A DNA stretch of 64,000 nucleotides from Trichobilharzia szidati. Taxonomy: Eukaryota; Platyhelminthes; Trematoda; Strigeidida; Schistosomatidae. Positions within the stretch are counted from its first letter, which is position 1; each line of letters begins with the position of its first letter. The notes beneath the pieces were generated by a model that saw only the letters and a program-made list of their open reading frames with translations, was not told where the DNA came from and did not search any database. This document shows positions 53,204 to 64,000 of this stretch, piece after piece. The stretch covers positions 159,052,199-159,116,198 of the forward strand of contig OX235279.1 of the NCBI GenBank assembly GCA_944472155.2. The letters are read 5' to 3'. Both the position numbers and the translations under genes were made by a program.

Positions 53204-56200
53204 CTAGGCGTTATAGTGTTCTAATAGCTCATGCGTTATAGAAATAAGTGGCGCGGTGTGATTGGCATAGTCATTGGGATGAAACAGTTTATATAGCCAG
53301 CGTTTGAAGGTTACAGTAGAGTGACAGGTCCTTATTTCTAGGGGTAAACTGTTCCAGATCTTAGAGTACATGACTGAAAAAGTTAGCACGGAGTGCTGTT
53401 TTACAGCTTTTTCTAGATACCGCGCACGTCTGGTTACGAAGGTTGTAAGAGCTTTCCGGTGAAAACTGTACCTCCTTACTGTCTGAGAATGATATTTTAT
53501 GCAATATTTTAAAGAAGAATGTTAGGTTAATGCTGAGTCGTCTCATTCAGAGTGGGTCGATACCTAGAGTTATACACCTTGATGTGTAGTCCTTTTCGCA
53601 GTCAAATCCTAGTAGTCTAGACATGGAGTATCGTTGGACACTTTCTATTTTGAGCTTGTCACTTACGCGAGTGCTGCTGAGAATAAATGGACAATATTCA
53701 AGTAGCGGTCTGACACAAGTCTTATATAATAATAGTTTCGCTTCGTAGTTGTGGAAATTCCTGAGTATGCATCTTAAGATCATCCTCGATTTACGCGTCT
53801 GTGTCGCCACTCGCTCAGAAAATGTCAGGTCACTAGAGTACCTGAGTCCTAGGTCAACAACACTTTGGAGTTTAGGCAAGTCAAGAGATTCAAGTACCAG
53901 TTTGATATTTATTGAGGGTGCACCGAAACAGATCCAACCACATTTTTAAGGTTGAATTTTAGGTCCCATGTGGAGGACCATGCAGTTACTCTACCTAGTC
54001 CTTCCTTTCTGAAAGTATCCTAAGTCATCACAGTGGAATGTGTAAGCTACTTTAAGATCATCTGCAAAGACGAATGGTTTACCAAGTGAGAAACAGCTGC
54101 ATATGTCGTTGACATATAGAGTGAAAAGAAGGGGGCCTAAGACGCTACCTTGAACTACTCCAGAAGTGACTGGACTAGGCTTAGAATTTACAGACCCCAG
54201 TATAACCACTTGGGACCTATTGTTAAGGAATGATTCAATCCATCCTAATAATGGGTTACGTATTCCTAAGGAGTTCAGCTTATTGATTAGAAGCAAATGG
54301 TCAACTCGGTCAAAGGCTTTGGAGATGTCGAAGTAGATGACTAGTACTAGTTGTTGTTTGTCTCGGCTGCTAGTTATATAGTTAAAGAAGTCAAGGTGAC
54401 ATGTCATGCATGATCTGGATTTTAGGAATCCATGTTGGTTGGGACTTAGAATATTGCAGCTGAGCATATGTTTGAGAATATCATCTTTAACTATTCTCTC
54501 AATGATTCTAGATACTATGGGTGTAATATTGATTGGCCTATAGTTGTTGACTTCAGTTTTAGATTCGGATTTGTGTTTGGGTACTATAAATGTGGTTTTC
54601 CATTTATCTGGATAGGTTTGGATTTCTAGGGTCATTGTAAAGATCTTAAGTAATAATAGAGAAATGTCAGAACCACCGTGTTTATAAAAATACGATGCTA
54701 TAGCGTCAAAGCCAGCGCTACTAGAGCTTTTAAGAGTATTAATGGCTTGGTTAATATTAGAATAAGTGAAATGAACTGTAGTGATTTGTTTCAGCGTTGA
54801 AGAAGAAGAAGGGAGTTCTATTGTAGATTGTAAGCCGAGAAGTGGACTTGTGGGCTTCAGGTAGTTAGCTGCAAACGTCTCGTTAAACAGTTCACACATG
54901 TCTGCATGGTTGCTGTATAGTTTACCCTTGTTTATAAGGAGAGAAATTTGATGACTTTGGCGATTCATTCGTTTCTTTAGTATTTCTGTGAGAGCACCTA
55001 CTTTGGTGGTGCTGGCTAGTGCGGTGCATTCTTCATTTCTCATACGCAAGTTATGAGCTTGCGAGATGGAGCTAAGAGTACTAAGTATTGACCCTAGTGT
55101 ACTAAAGTCGTGTCGTCTGAAGTAACTTGTTGACAGTCTCTTCAGTTTCCTACGATCCTTTAGCTTTATGAATGACTTTCTATGTGGGGAAAACTTTAGT
55201 GTTTGAAGTGGGATGACAGCATCTAAGCATGTGTTGGAGTTATAGTAAAAGATGTCTAGAGCTTTCGAGAGGTTATCAGTATAGAAGTACTCTCTCCATT
55301 CTGAGGATCTTAGCATTGATTTCACTAGAGTCCAGTCTGCGTTACTGTAGTTCCTGTAAGTTATTTGTTGTGAAGTAGGGGTATGGGTTGCATTGCTACT
55401 TGATGGAAGTGGCAGTGCACACAGCACTGTTTTGTGGTCACTCCCTGAAAACTCAGAACCTACTAGGATAGAAAGGGGACTTATATTGTGGCAGGAGATT
55501 AAGTCTAGTACGTTATTACCTCTTGTAGGGGTTGTGACAGTCTGTTTCCAGCCAAGTATATCCAGTGTGCCCAAGAACTTATCAAATTTAGTTGGGCCTG
55601 TGGGTATATCCCAGTTGATTTCTGGCAAGTTAAAGTCTCCACATAGGATCTTATGATCGTAGTGGAGGGTGGATAATTGTTCCAGAGTATTAATAAGTTG
55701 GGTCTCGTAATTACTAAAGGTGCCAGGTGCTCTGTAGGTGCATCCAATTAATACTATTGCGTTATTTAAGTGTAAGTTAACCCATAAAGTCTCAGGCATG
55801 TTAAGTGTACTACTTTCTAGCCGTGATACAGTAAGTGCATTCAGAAAGTATATGAGAAAACCCCCTCCCTTACCACCTTCCCTGTCACACCGAAAGTGTG
55901 TGTAGTTATCTAAGCTTATCTCTTCATCCAGTATGTTCGAATCACACCAGGATTCAGTGATGACAATTATAGGGGGTTTGTATATTACTGTGAGTGCTCT
56001 GAGCATCGGTAGTTTATTTAGAACAGATCTAGCATTTATGAGGATCAGGTAAAGATGAGATTTGAAATAGCATTTGAAGTATTTAAGTTCGTTAATCAGC
56101 CCCGAATGTGGTTCAGCACCCAGTAGTACTGTTTGACATGACGACCCTATGTTAAGAGGAGTTTCAACATCATGCTCACCTATGTCTATCGAGTTGGTGT

Positions 56201-56489
56201 GTGCTGTTTTCGGTGAAGAATTAAGCGTTGGAGTACTGGATGTGCTATAGGCTAAGGCATTTTTATTTTTAGTTAAGCTGGAAACGTGGGTAGGGATCTT
56301 TATTTGACCTAAACTTGTGCATGTATCAAGTGTGCTTAGTGGATGCGGGTGAACTAGACTGTTCCTATATTCATGCAAAGGGGGAGCCAGCACTAGCGGT
56401 TTAGGAGTGTTAACATCCCTACCAGCTGTTTTTTCAACGCTGACAGGGACGCAGGGGATAAAAAATGATTGGGACCTTGTGAAGACCAT
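53204..56489 (-). pseudogene. CR1 #2 ORF2, right copy
   Basis: The 832-codon main part (56,489-53,991) has the same endonuclease and RT motifs as the left copy, including GDFNLPEINWD, GSDHKTVLC, YFDISKAFDRVDH and FVFADDLKVAY, and the same frameshifts after the FADD box. Pieces 53,879-53,547 and 53,546-53,204 complete the C-terminus. A private TGG-to-TGA change (after GIDPL, about 53,546) adds one more stop than in the left copy. Confidence 0.88.
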
Positions 56490-57974
56490 GGTTTATTATT
56501 CCACCTATTGTTAGGTACTAGTTGTGTCCTTGTATGGGTTTCGTGTGTACTGCTTTGTGGGTTAGTTCCCAGCAGACTTGTACCATATATCCGATCAAAA
56601 TTTATTTGTGTGCCATACTGTGAATACCCTGAGTTGTTGGTGGTCGAGTTCTGACTATTACCACTTGTACTATTGAGGGTGGCATTGTTGTGGCGTTGGT
56701 TATCAGTGTGGGCCATGGTGCTATTTCGCACGTTGTGGGTGCCAATACTATTGACCGTGGGGAATGTGGGCTTATTTATACTGCCATTGTTGTTGTTGGC
56801 ATGATTTGGGGTCATATTCTCCTTTTTTACCAATGGACTTATGGCTAGGAGAGGACAGGGTCGACTTTCGGGGGATTTTGACTTTTTTCCGGGATTATTT
56901 GGTGACATGTCTATATCTACGGTGATAGGTGGTATAGTTTTATTGGCTATTTGATTACAATTTAGTGGCCTTTCGGTTGGTGTCGCTCTCTGAGAGGATA
57001 ATTCTGTGTTGTTTGAGAGGGGTGGTGCGGTGGATTCTACGGTATCTCTCAAAGGGTTGGGTATAATTGCTGCTTGCAATGTCCTATTGTTTATTCCACA
57101 ATTAGACTCAGTGAGATAATTATATACGCGCCTTTCTATGACTGTCTTGTCCACCGCAACCTTTATTAGTTTGTAGTTTCTGGCTTGCGATAGGGTGTGT
57201 TGGGAGTGGATGAATTTTCTGGCCTCTGCCGGTGTTTCGAACTGAAAACGAATAGGACAACACTTTTCATGTTGACTCTTCTTCAGCCTGTAGCACTTAG
57301 TCTTGGAGTTGGGCATTTTCGCCTCACTAAGTAAGATGCGCTGTACCCTTTTTAGTGCCTCATTGTCCGGAACGTTGTAGACAATAGCATTTAGTTTAGC
57401 GTCGAGTCGTTTTGTTACTTCTGTAGTAACAAAGTTAATGAGGTTATCCACCTTAGATAGCCGATTCCGTGTCAAGTTTGTTAAGGTCTACAGTTTTCAT
57501 GAGAATAGTTAAAGGTGTCAGTTCACAGACCTGCGATCTGATATCGCTGATCTGATCTGATAATTTGGATATTTTGGTATTGGTTTCAGAAATTCCAGGA
57601 TTTACTGACTTATTGTTTTTTATTTCCCTTAACTCGGCCTTAAGTTCTCCTATAGACAACTTTAGAAGTTCTATTTCTGAAGATAGTACTGAAACAGAGC
57701 TTGAAGGCTGGAGCTTTTCGATAAGCACATAAGGTGTAGGGAGGGTTTCTGTATGAGCAGAGGGTACTGAATTTTTGGGAGTAGTGCTAATACTAGCTGT
57801 CAGTACAGTTTTATCCTCAGTTTCAGCTCGACGCTTACGACATACAAGTGAGTTATGTGGCTCACTATAACCGTTTGTAGGGAGTGTGTTGCTTGATGTA
57901 GCAATCAACGACTTAAAATTAGTCATCAGATTTACAGGGGATTGAGTTCGTTGCTTTTTACTTTGGTTAACCAT
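56393..57974 (-). pseudogene. CR1 #2 ORF1, right copy (uninterrupted by PLE)
   Basis: Two overlapping frames: 57,974-57,453 (173 codons, starting MVNQSKKQRTQSPVNL, with the coiled-coil-like IELLKLSIGELKAELREIK) and 57,475-56,393 (RRM-like block, Asn/Thr-rich tail). The codon that is TAG in the left copy is CAG here. The frame break at about 57,460 is shared with the left copy, so it either predates the duplication or is used by the element as a programmed shift. Confidence 0.78.
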
Positions 57975-58035
57975 GACTATTTGATATGAGAGTTAATAGT
58001 TATAGGTATGGAGGTAGTAGAGAACTTGTGCAAGG

Positions 58036-58893
58036 ATTACAACAAGATAAATTTTATGTAACGAATCACGCAAAAATATAACGCAAACGTTGGACGTACC
58101 GCGTAGTACGTATGTATGACTTTAATTATACAGCTTGCAACATTTAAAAAATTGGCGATTGTACCTACTCTTAACTGTTGGTTGTACACACACTTCTCTG
58201 TACATTGCATCAGTTTTCACAGCGTTAGCAATTTCCCTTGTTTTATTTCAATTTGGTGTATCGCTTCCATGTTACACTAGTTCCCTCGCATTTATTCCGC
58301 TTAAGTTTTTGGTAACACCTTATTCTGATTTTGAAATCTTAACCTCTTCTTCTATTCTTTTCTGTTGCTTTTACTTTATTCCTCCTAATACGCTGGTATA
58401 TTGATTGCCTCTGGTATTACTACTAGTTTTGGTTGATGAGGAAGGATGGAGTATTAGTCTAAGATGTAACTTAGACATAATGAGTCACCTTCCCGCTATA
58501 ACAACCTGGGAAACGGAGGTAAACCATCAGACCTCCACATAATTCAGCCCGTAATAGTATGTCGTTAACAAAATAAATAAACATATATAAAAAAGATAAA
58601 TAAAAATAAACGATGTAAAATATCCCAGACAACTCAGAAGCTTGAAATCGCACCAGGGCACCAGCGTTATTTCTTCTTATATTCCGTCTTACGCCATTAA
58701 TCATGTATATAGTGCCCATAAATTGCCTTAATTTCTTCCCCTTCATTCTTTCCTTTCACAATATATTTCTAAAAAATATTTTATTACTATCTTCACACCT
58801 TCCTGTCCATTCACTGTTATTGTACACAATCTTGCTACTTTTAGACATCGAAGCTTGCTGTTTTCCCACCAACCTTCTAAGATGGGGATAACC
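58036..58893. other. Non-coding block shared by both arms, right copy
   Basis: Mirror of 24,618-24,693 plus 27,978-28,760, with an uninterrupted insertion site for the 3.27-kb element at about 58,818-58,827 (single TATTGTACAC). Possible Gypsy 3-prime internal region; no coding. Confidence 0.4.
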
Positions 58894-59260
58894 TGTAGTG
58901 TACATTGGACCTTCACACTTTTGTTTGAACGGACTCATCATTTCCTCCTTCGACTCGCGTATCTTGAGCACGGTTTTGGTTTCGCTCTCTCGTTGTGCTG
59001 TCATCCGGCACAGCCTCCGAGCTTACAACTGTCCCGAATGCAGATAAGTCATAATCTCTTATTTTTATCAAATCTCATATTGCTTTTGTGTAAATATGAC
59101 TCTGTTCCAGTCACGCTAGTCATTTCAAGTCTTTTTACCTTGATTCAGTTCGTTAGTATTTGCACACTAGACAGAGTACAACTAAGATCATGAAGCGGTG
59201 AAGAAGATTTTGTAAGAGTGATTAATTTAGGTCTAAATTGAACCAGGTCTAACTATTACA
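58894..59260 (+). repeat. Gypsy LTR, 367 bp, right copy
   Basis: TGTAGTGTACATTGG...CTATTACA, mirror of 24,251-24,617. The flank AAAGCATTAG at 59,261 corresponds to the CTTT flank on the left. Confidence 0.78.
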
Positions 59261-59366
59261 AAAGCATTAGGCGTGAAACTTATAGCTTGTTAAATAATCA
59301 GTAGAAAAATTGGATCTCGTCTTCCCAACTCATACTAATTGCAAAAGCATTGATAGTGCCATCAAT
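59261..59366. repeat. Collapsed stub of the small palindrome
   Basis: About 75 bp of the outer arm (59,261-59,335) is joined directly to the central hairpin (GCAAAAGCATTGAT, loop AGTGCC 59,355-59,360, ATCAATGC). Relative to the left arm, about 1,056 bp between the outer arm and the hairpin centre are gone. Confidence 0.85.
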
Positions 59367-59469
59367 GCTTTTGGAATTAGTAGTGGAACACAAGAATGAG
59401 CTTGGCCGCAATATACCTGGTTGAAAAATTTCACAACGTCTGAAATTCAAACGGATATCCCAAACGACC

Positions 59470-60438
59470 ATGGACCCAACTGCGGCGAAAGGGAAGAGAA
59501 ATACTCAAAAAGTTGAATTTCACGACAACAGACAGGCTGAGCACAGGAGAATCCGAGGTCTTCTGAAACTACTCCGATTTACAATGTGACCAGTGTTAAC
59601 AGGGATGACCGTGTGAGTGGTGAGTGTAGTTGGGTATGTTCACATTTTATAAGGACATGTTAATTCTATTGAATGAAGTGAGGTATTGCTGACTCACGTG
59701 AACAAAAGCTGTTCCCCCCCGAGCTCATTCCTGCACCCGGTGTTCAATCTAGTGTAGATGAGGATATTGTTTTATCCGATTCGAGCGATGAGGATGAGAT
59801 GGGTGGAGATGCTGATAGCGACCAAAGGAGGAATATTGGTATAAGTGACCAAGGTTAGAGGTGAGTAACGAGGTTTGATATGTTAACTTTTCATATCATG
59901 TACTGTACTATACTATGCTGTGATGGTCTTAGTTACTGATTTCTGTTGATCGTTGATAAACGCGCATTGTGACCCAATAAGTCGTGATTGTTTAGCTTTC
60001 TAGTGATGGTTTGGGAAGAGAGTGAGATTTCGCTGCGTATAGTAATTTAATTCTATTGTTGTTGTTCGGTAATTGTAGGAGTCGGGGCAACAGTAAAGAG
60101 TAGACGCCAACTTCATACGATCTTGAAGCAGTCAATCAGATTCTTCTAAGTGAAAAGTGGTACTTAATTTACAAAGAAGTTTATCTATGATATATGTAAT
60201 AAAAATGAATAATATGGGGTATATATCTCTAACATGCTGCGGAAACTGGTCCCAGATTCTCATAGAAGTGGTTATAGACATATCAAACTAATGTATTCTC
60301 TATTTCTCCAGCTGCAGCAGATACTGGTTGCATATACGCAATATGTTACTAAGGGAGAGCTTTGATTTCGAGAAGAAAGTGTCTAAAAAATCACCAGTTA
60401 TGTACGACTTACCAACTTATGCAGACTTCCTCATATAG
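59470..60438 (+). other. Gene-like exon cluster, right copy
   Basis: Exon A 59,470-59,619, exon B 59,722-59,855, exon C1 60,079-60,149 and the fourth piece 60,312-60,438, as in the left copies. Here the exon B acceptor is changed from CAG to CCG (59,720), and one Gln codon in exon C1 is changed to His. This is the only plus-strand copy that keeps the fourth piece. No recognised family. Confidence 0.35.
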
Positions 60439-60958
60439 AGTGGTTGCATCTGAATATATAACTGTCAATAGCCCTGCGATACTTTTCCAAAGTTTTTATC
60501 CCTCCACACATGCATGTTTTATTCCTCCCTATCAACACATTATCTACAGAGAAGTCAAAAACCAAATCTAGGCGACACTTCCAAAGAGGATTATGACTAG
60601 GAACCATTTGTAACGCTGAGCTATCTGATTAGTCAAATCAAGCTGTCTATTGTTTACTCTTGCCGTAATTTGTCAACTTTCTCGATTGACTGAGATTATT
60701 CGTGGATTTTTTTCAAGGATTGTTACTTCTCATACACTGACTTAGTCCGTGACTAAATGACAATTATCTCTGAGATTACTGTTCAACTAACTTTGTATAT
60801 ATAAACCTGTGTAACAAAGGAGAGAGAGGGGAAGAAGAGGAAAAGAAACGAAAGAAAACGTGATACCTATAAGTGGTATGAGCTGGAGAGACGAGATCCA
60901 ATTGTTCTACTGATTATTTAACAAGCTATAAGTTTCACGCCTAATGCTTTCTTAATCA

Positions 60959-61522
60959 CTCAGAACACGAGCTAAGTGGGATATGGTTGAGTTTTTGTAC
61001 TTGCTAGTGCGAGCATATAGTTTTCTATATACAGTCTTCTGGTCGTGCCTGTTGAGATACAAAGGGAGAGTTGTGAATGAAGAGGGTAGTGTGAGTTAGA
61101 TGGAATGGATTCAGTCTATTTTTCACATGAATCCGAGTGCCTGTCGACCAGAATATTAACAAGCTGGTTAAGTGGCACAGCTTAACCTGCCGAAAACCTT
61201 TAACATCCTACGTAGTGAGATATAGTCCTTCTTCAGCAAACGCAGGTTTACTGTATAAAATGTTTTTCTTGTACTCCTGGAAAGTTTATGGGACAGAATC
61301 TCACCTGACAAGAACCAATTAAATACAGGTTTCTTTTGTGGCATCGTCGTAGCAGATTTTCTATCTGATGCTATCATATATTCCTAATGAAGCTATTTGG
61401 ATAGCCTACCTCTGTCATGGAAGTATGAATGTATTCAAATTCCCTCTGTAAGTGATCGTCCGTACATATCTTTCTTACCTTGCACGTAAGACACTTAACA
61501 ATATTTCTTTTATTTTTAATGA
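60959..61522 (-). pseudogene. Penelope-like element fragment A, right copy
   Basis: Mirror of 20,915-21,478, with the same KKPVFNWFLSGEILSHKL block (61,320 region) and the same stop upstream. Decayed. Confidence 0.65.
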
Positions 61523-61571
61523 GCACGTAACTAAGGAAGTGTTTGTATTGTCCTTTGAATGTGCTTTTTAT

Positions 61572-63042
61572 AAGAAGTCTTGGTTTAGAAAGTGGTCTTG
61601 AATACTATGATCGTTGCGGCAGACTGAGATTAGAACCACTCTGGAAAAGACGTCTTAAGCTAAACCTAATATTTTAGTACAGGCTAACTAATCTGCTTGT
61701 GCACTCCTCCGAGCCAATAATTAAACCTACTGCTGTCATCAGTTACAATCTTAGAAATCATCACAACCTAGCTGCTATAGAGCATTGTCAGACTTACATG
61801 CCGTACAGCTTCTTCTTAAATAAGTTTTCAGTCATTTGGAATAGACTACCAGCTAGCTGATGTGCGCTATGCAAACACTCGCAGTGTTCATCTCCTCAGT
61901 CACCAGACTGCTCAAAGATGACACCCTCTTTCTCACCCTACATAGATATTTTAAGTTCATGAAACGTGTAGTTACAACAAACTGCAATTATAAATTTCAA
62001 TATTATTGGAAGTACATGATAGGCATTTTTACACAGGACAATAATATTAGTTCACACAATATAAAAGTTAGCATCACGGGACTAGTTAGTTAGTGCACCA
62101 AAATAACTATAGTTACTAAACAGAATATAAATGTATATATGCGTATTAATCACTCCTTGAGGACTCCACTTGCTTTCTTTTGCGTTGCTGTTGTTTGTCT
62201 TCTTTTTCCTCACCATTTTAGCTTCAATTTGACTTTTTGAATGAGAATGAAGAATTTGGATATTTGACCATTTACAATGACAGATGATCTGCAAACATTA
62301 TTGGTCCCATATCTTACAATTCCCTCGTGAATTACGCATTACCTTCACCAACGACGCAACCTGGATTACAGCTGTGAAATATACCTTTATTCCAATAAAA
62401 GAGTATTGATTTATAATACTTCACGATTGTAACCTACAACATAACTGATTGTGTCTGCAAAAATAGCTTGCATTTCTTGAAAACACCCGTTTATAAGAAA
62501 ATACAAACTGTTATTATTATTAGTCTACATTGAGTACAATTCACTTGTGATGTTACGATGAAAATGCTGACAAAAGTCTACAAGTGTATTACTTATTTTA
62601 AATTATTACCAAATTTGGATATAAATCAAGAATAAGACTCGATGCCGTACACACCAAAGTTATGTGGAGGAATTACTTCAAGCTTTATTTTTTTCCCAAG
62701 TATTTGTAATCCATCCAGAACATACGTGGGTGTTTTTGTTAATGCGAAGACAATATTTCTATATTTCTTGATGTGCTCCATTGAATGACTAGTTATCATA
62801 TTGTTCCCGTAGACAAAATGACTGCAACCACATTATTTAACCATGAACCAAATTTATGTAACTTAAATAATGCTTATCCATGCCTGTACAATTGGTGTGT
62901 CCTACACAGGTGGGAAAAATGTATTTTATTAAATTACTATTATTAAATGTGTTTACTAATCGTATATGTAATTTATCATATTGATGATGCCTGTAAACTG
63001 GCGTCCCTCATGTACAAAATGAGAATATTTTATTATTATTAT
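61572..63042 (+). mobile_element. CR1-type 3-prime fragment, right copy
   Basis: Mirror of 19,396-20,865: C-terminal LRLEPLWKRRLKLNLIF and FSVIWNRLPAS near 61,62x-61,855, then a UTR of about 1.2 kb ending in an ATT run at about 63,028-63,041. Confidence 0.6.
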
Positions 63043-64000
63043 TGTTATATACACGCCTTTGTTGAGTGACTCATCTTCTTGCCTGTTTAGCCAGACATCT
63101 AGAAAATTCAGTGTATTATCTATCCTATGCATACAAACGTTGTAGTGCTGCAACATCCCACTGGATGTGCAGAATGTGTTGCTCCCCAAAGATGACTTTA
63201 ATAAGGGAGGCTGACGAACTACTGTCTAAAGCCATGGAACTTCCTGATGATAGCGTGGCTGGTTAGAGTGACACGGACTGCCCATCTAAAGACGACGCAG
63301 TAAGTGCCATCATGAATGTTATCACACCGGCGGTTACTATCCCAGTTACCCCGGAAGTAAAACCTACTAGGCGTTCGAAGCGTCTTAGTAAGCGAAAAGG
63401 TAACAAAACGGAAGCTGTAAACAGCATCTCGGCACCAGAGAACACTGTAAGCGAAGTTCGCCATGAAGGTGGTGCAGACACTGATCTTGATTGTTCCATC
63501 AAAAACTGCAGCAGCCCTGAGAAGCAACTGCAGGCAGATGATAAGTGGGTAACAAAAATAAGCAATCGGAAGAAATATAGTAATATTGATGGTAGGCAAA
63601 CGTCTGTCACCTGTAGCCAGGCTGCATCAATAGTGGTGAGAAAAGGCGTAACCACTGCTAAATACGACAAGAGTCCAAAGAATCTGATCCCGTGAAAAGG
63701 CAGGATCAGGACCTTAAATTAGTGAGTAGTATTATAAGGAAGATGCTCCCAGCGAATTTCCCTGGAGTATCGATTAACAAGCTGATTAGAAAAGGCAAAA
63801 GAGATGATGAATGTTGTAATCAGCGTAGGTTGCTTAAAGTAGTCTTAGGTTCTCCTGATGAATGTAATCATCTACTGGCTAATGTACACAAGCTTGCCGG
63901 GTCAGGAATTTCAGTCAGACCTGATTTATCTCTTGAAGACAGGCTTAAAGGAAAAGAAGTTTTGTCCTAGCTAGAAACAAGACGTAAAAATGGTGAGACT
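63043..64000 (+). pseudogene. CR1 #1 ORF1, right copy, cut by the window edge
   Basis: Pieces 63,066-63,266, 63,312-63,695 and 63,692-63,970 mirror 19,371-18,467, with the same in-frame TAG after SVAG and the same frameshift before KRQDQDLKLV. Differences are few (His/Asp, Ser/Cys, Phe/Leu). ORF2 would follow outside the window. Confidence 0.7.

Larger units (their letters stand above)
53085..58035 (-). mobile_element. CR1-type non-LTR retrotransposon, right copy (CR1 #2 prime)
   Basis: Mirror of 28,761-35,364 without the PLE. ORF1 is at 57,974-56,393 and ORF2 at 56,489-53,204. The 3-prime tail shows two copies of ACATTTATAAAC. Differences from the left copy are scattered substitutions and a 3-bp indel near 57,460. 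Confidence 0.85.
43226..64000 (-). repeat. Right arm of the giant inverted repeat
   Basis: Mirror of 18,437-39,492 with the block coordinates given for the left arm; it continues beyond the window edge. Private differences: CR1 #3 insertion (46,964-about 53,080), loss of about 1,056 bp of the small palindrome near 59,336-59,350, and absence of the left-only PLE, solo LTR and 3.27-kb element. Confidence 0.93.

Noticed and set aside
18437..64000. Whole palindrome as a single-molecule fold-back sequencing artefact
   Set aside because: Arms differ by several insertions with target duplications, a 1.06-kb deletion and scattered substitutions, which a fold-back read would not produce. A haplotype mis-join is not excluded and is kept as an alternative.

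Overview
The window looks like repeat-dense genomic DNA of a trematode flatworm, most likely a schistosome-type blood fluke. The evidence is an AT-rich background, almost no host coding sequence, and a mix of mobile elements typical of these genomes: CR1-type and RTE-type non-LTR retrotransposons, Penelope-like elements (PLEs) with reverse transcriptase plus GIY-YIG endonuclease, a CsRn1/Boudicca-like Gypsy LTR retrotransposon, and short tRNA-derived SINE-like repeats carrying hammerhead ribozyme cores (the schistosome Sm-alpha type). The species assignment is inference; no rRNA, tRNA or mitochondrial gene is present to settle it.

Positions 1-15.9 kb are accessory and low in coding content. 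Three hammerhead SINE sites lie at 3.4-5.8 kb and a decayed Gypsy integrase at 6.0-6.5 kb. Fold-back repeats linked to PLE debris lie at 8.3-9.5 and 11.9-12.6 kb. RTE pieces lie at 11.6 kb and, in head-to-head orientation, at 13.3-15.9 kb. Long unique stretches between them hold nothing I can support.

From about 18.4 kb to the end of the window the sequence is one giant imperfect palindrome. The left arm (about 18,437-39,492) is repeated in reverse order and opposite orientation in the right arm (about 43,226-64,000, continuing past the edge), around a spacer of about 3.7 kb. From outside in, both arms carry a CR1 ORF1 (CR1 #1), a CR1 3-prime fragment, a PLE fragment, a smaller internal palindrome with gene-like exons, an LTR, a dead CR1 (CR1 #2), and a Gypsy pol. 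The arms share the same disabling mutations, so they arose by duplication of already dead elements. They then diverged by private events. On the left these are a PLE inside CR1 #2 (10-bp target duplication), a 3.27-kb element with a transposase remnant (10-bp target duplication) and a solo LTR (4-bp target duplication). On the right they are a 6.1-kb CR1 #3 insertion and a deletion of about 1.06 kb that removed most of one arm of the internal palindrome. These differences argue against a simple fold-back read artefact.

The spacer (39.5-43.2 kb) holds the rest of the left Gypsy (RT start, protease, gag), its upstream LTR, a third copy of the PLE fragment, a CR1 scrap, possible host-gene exons at 41.7-42.1 kb, and a 5-prime-truncated PLE that ends exactly at the right arm boundary. 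The most interesting biology is the nested palindrome and the gene-like exons in it; the hammerhead motifs are a second theme.
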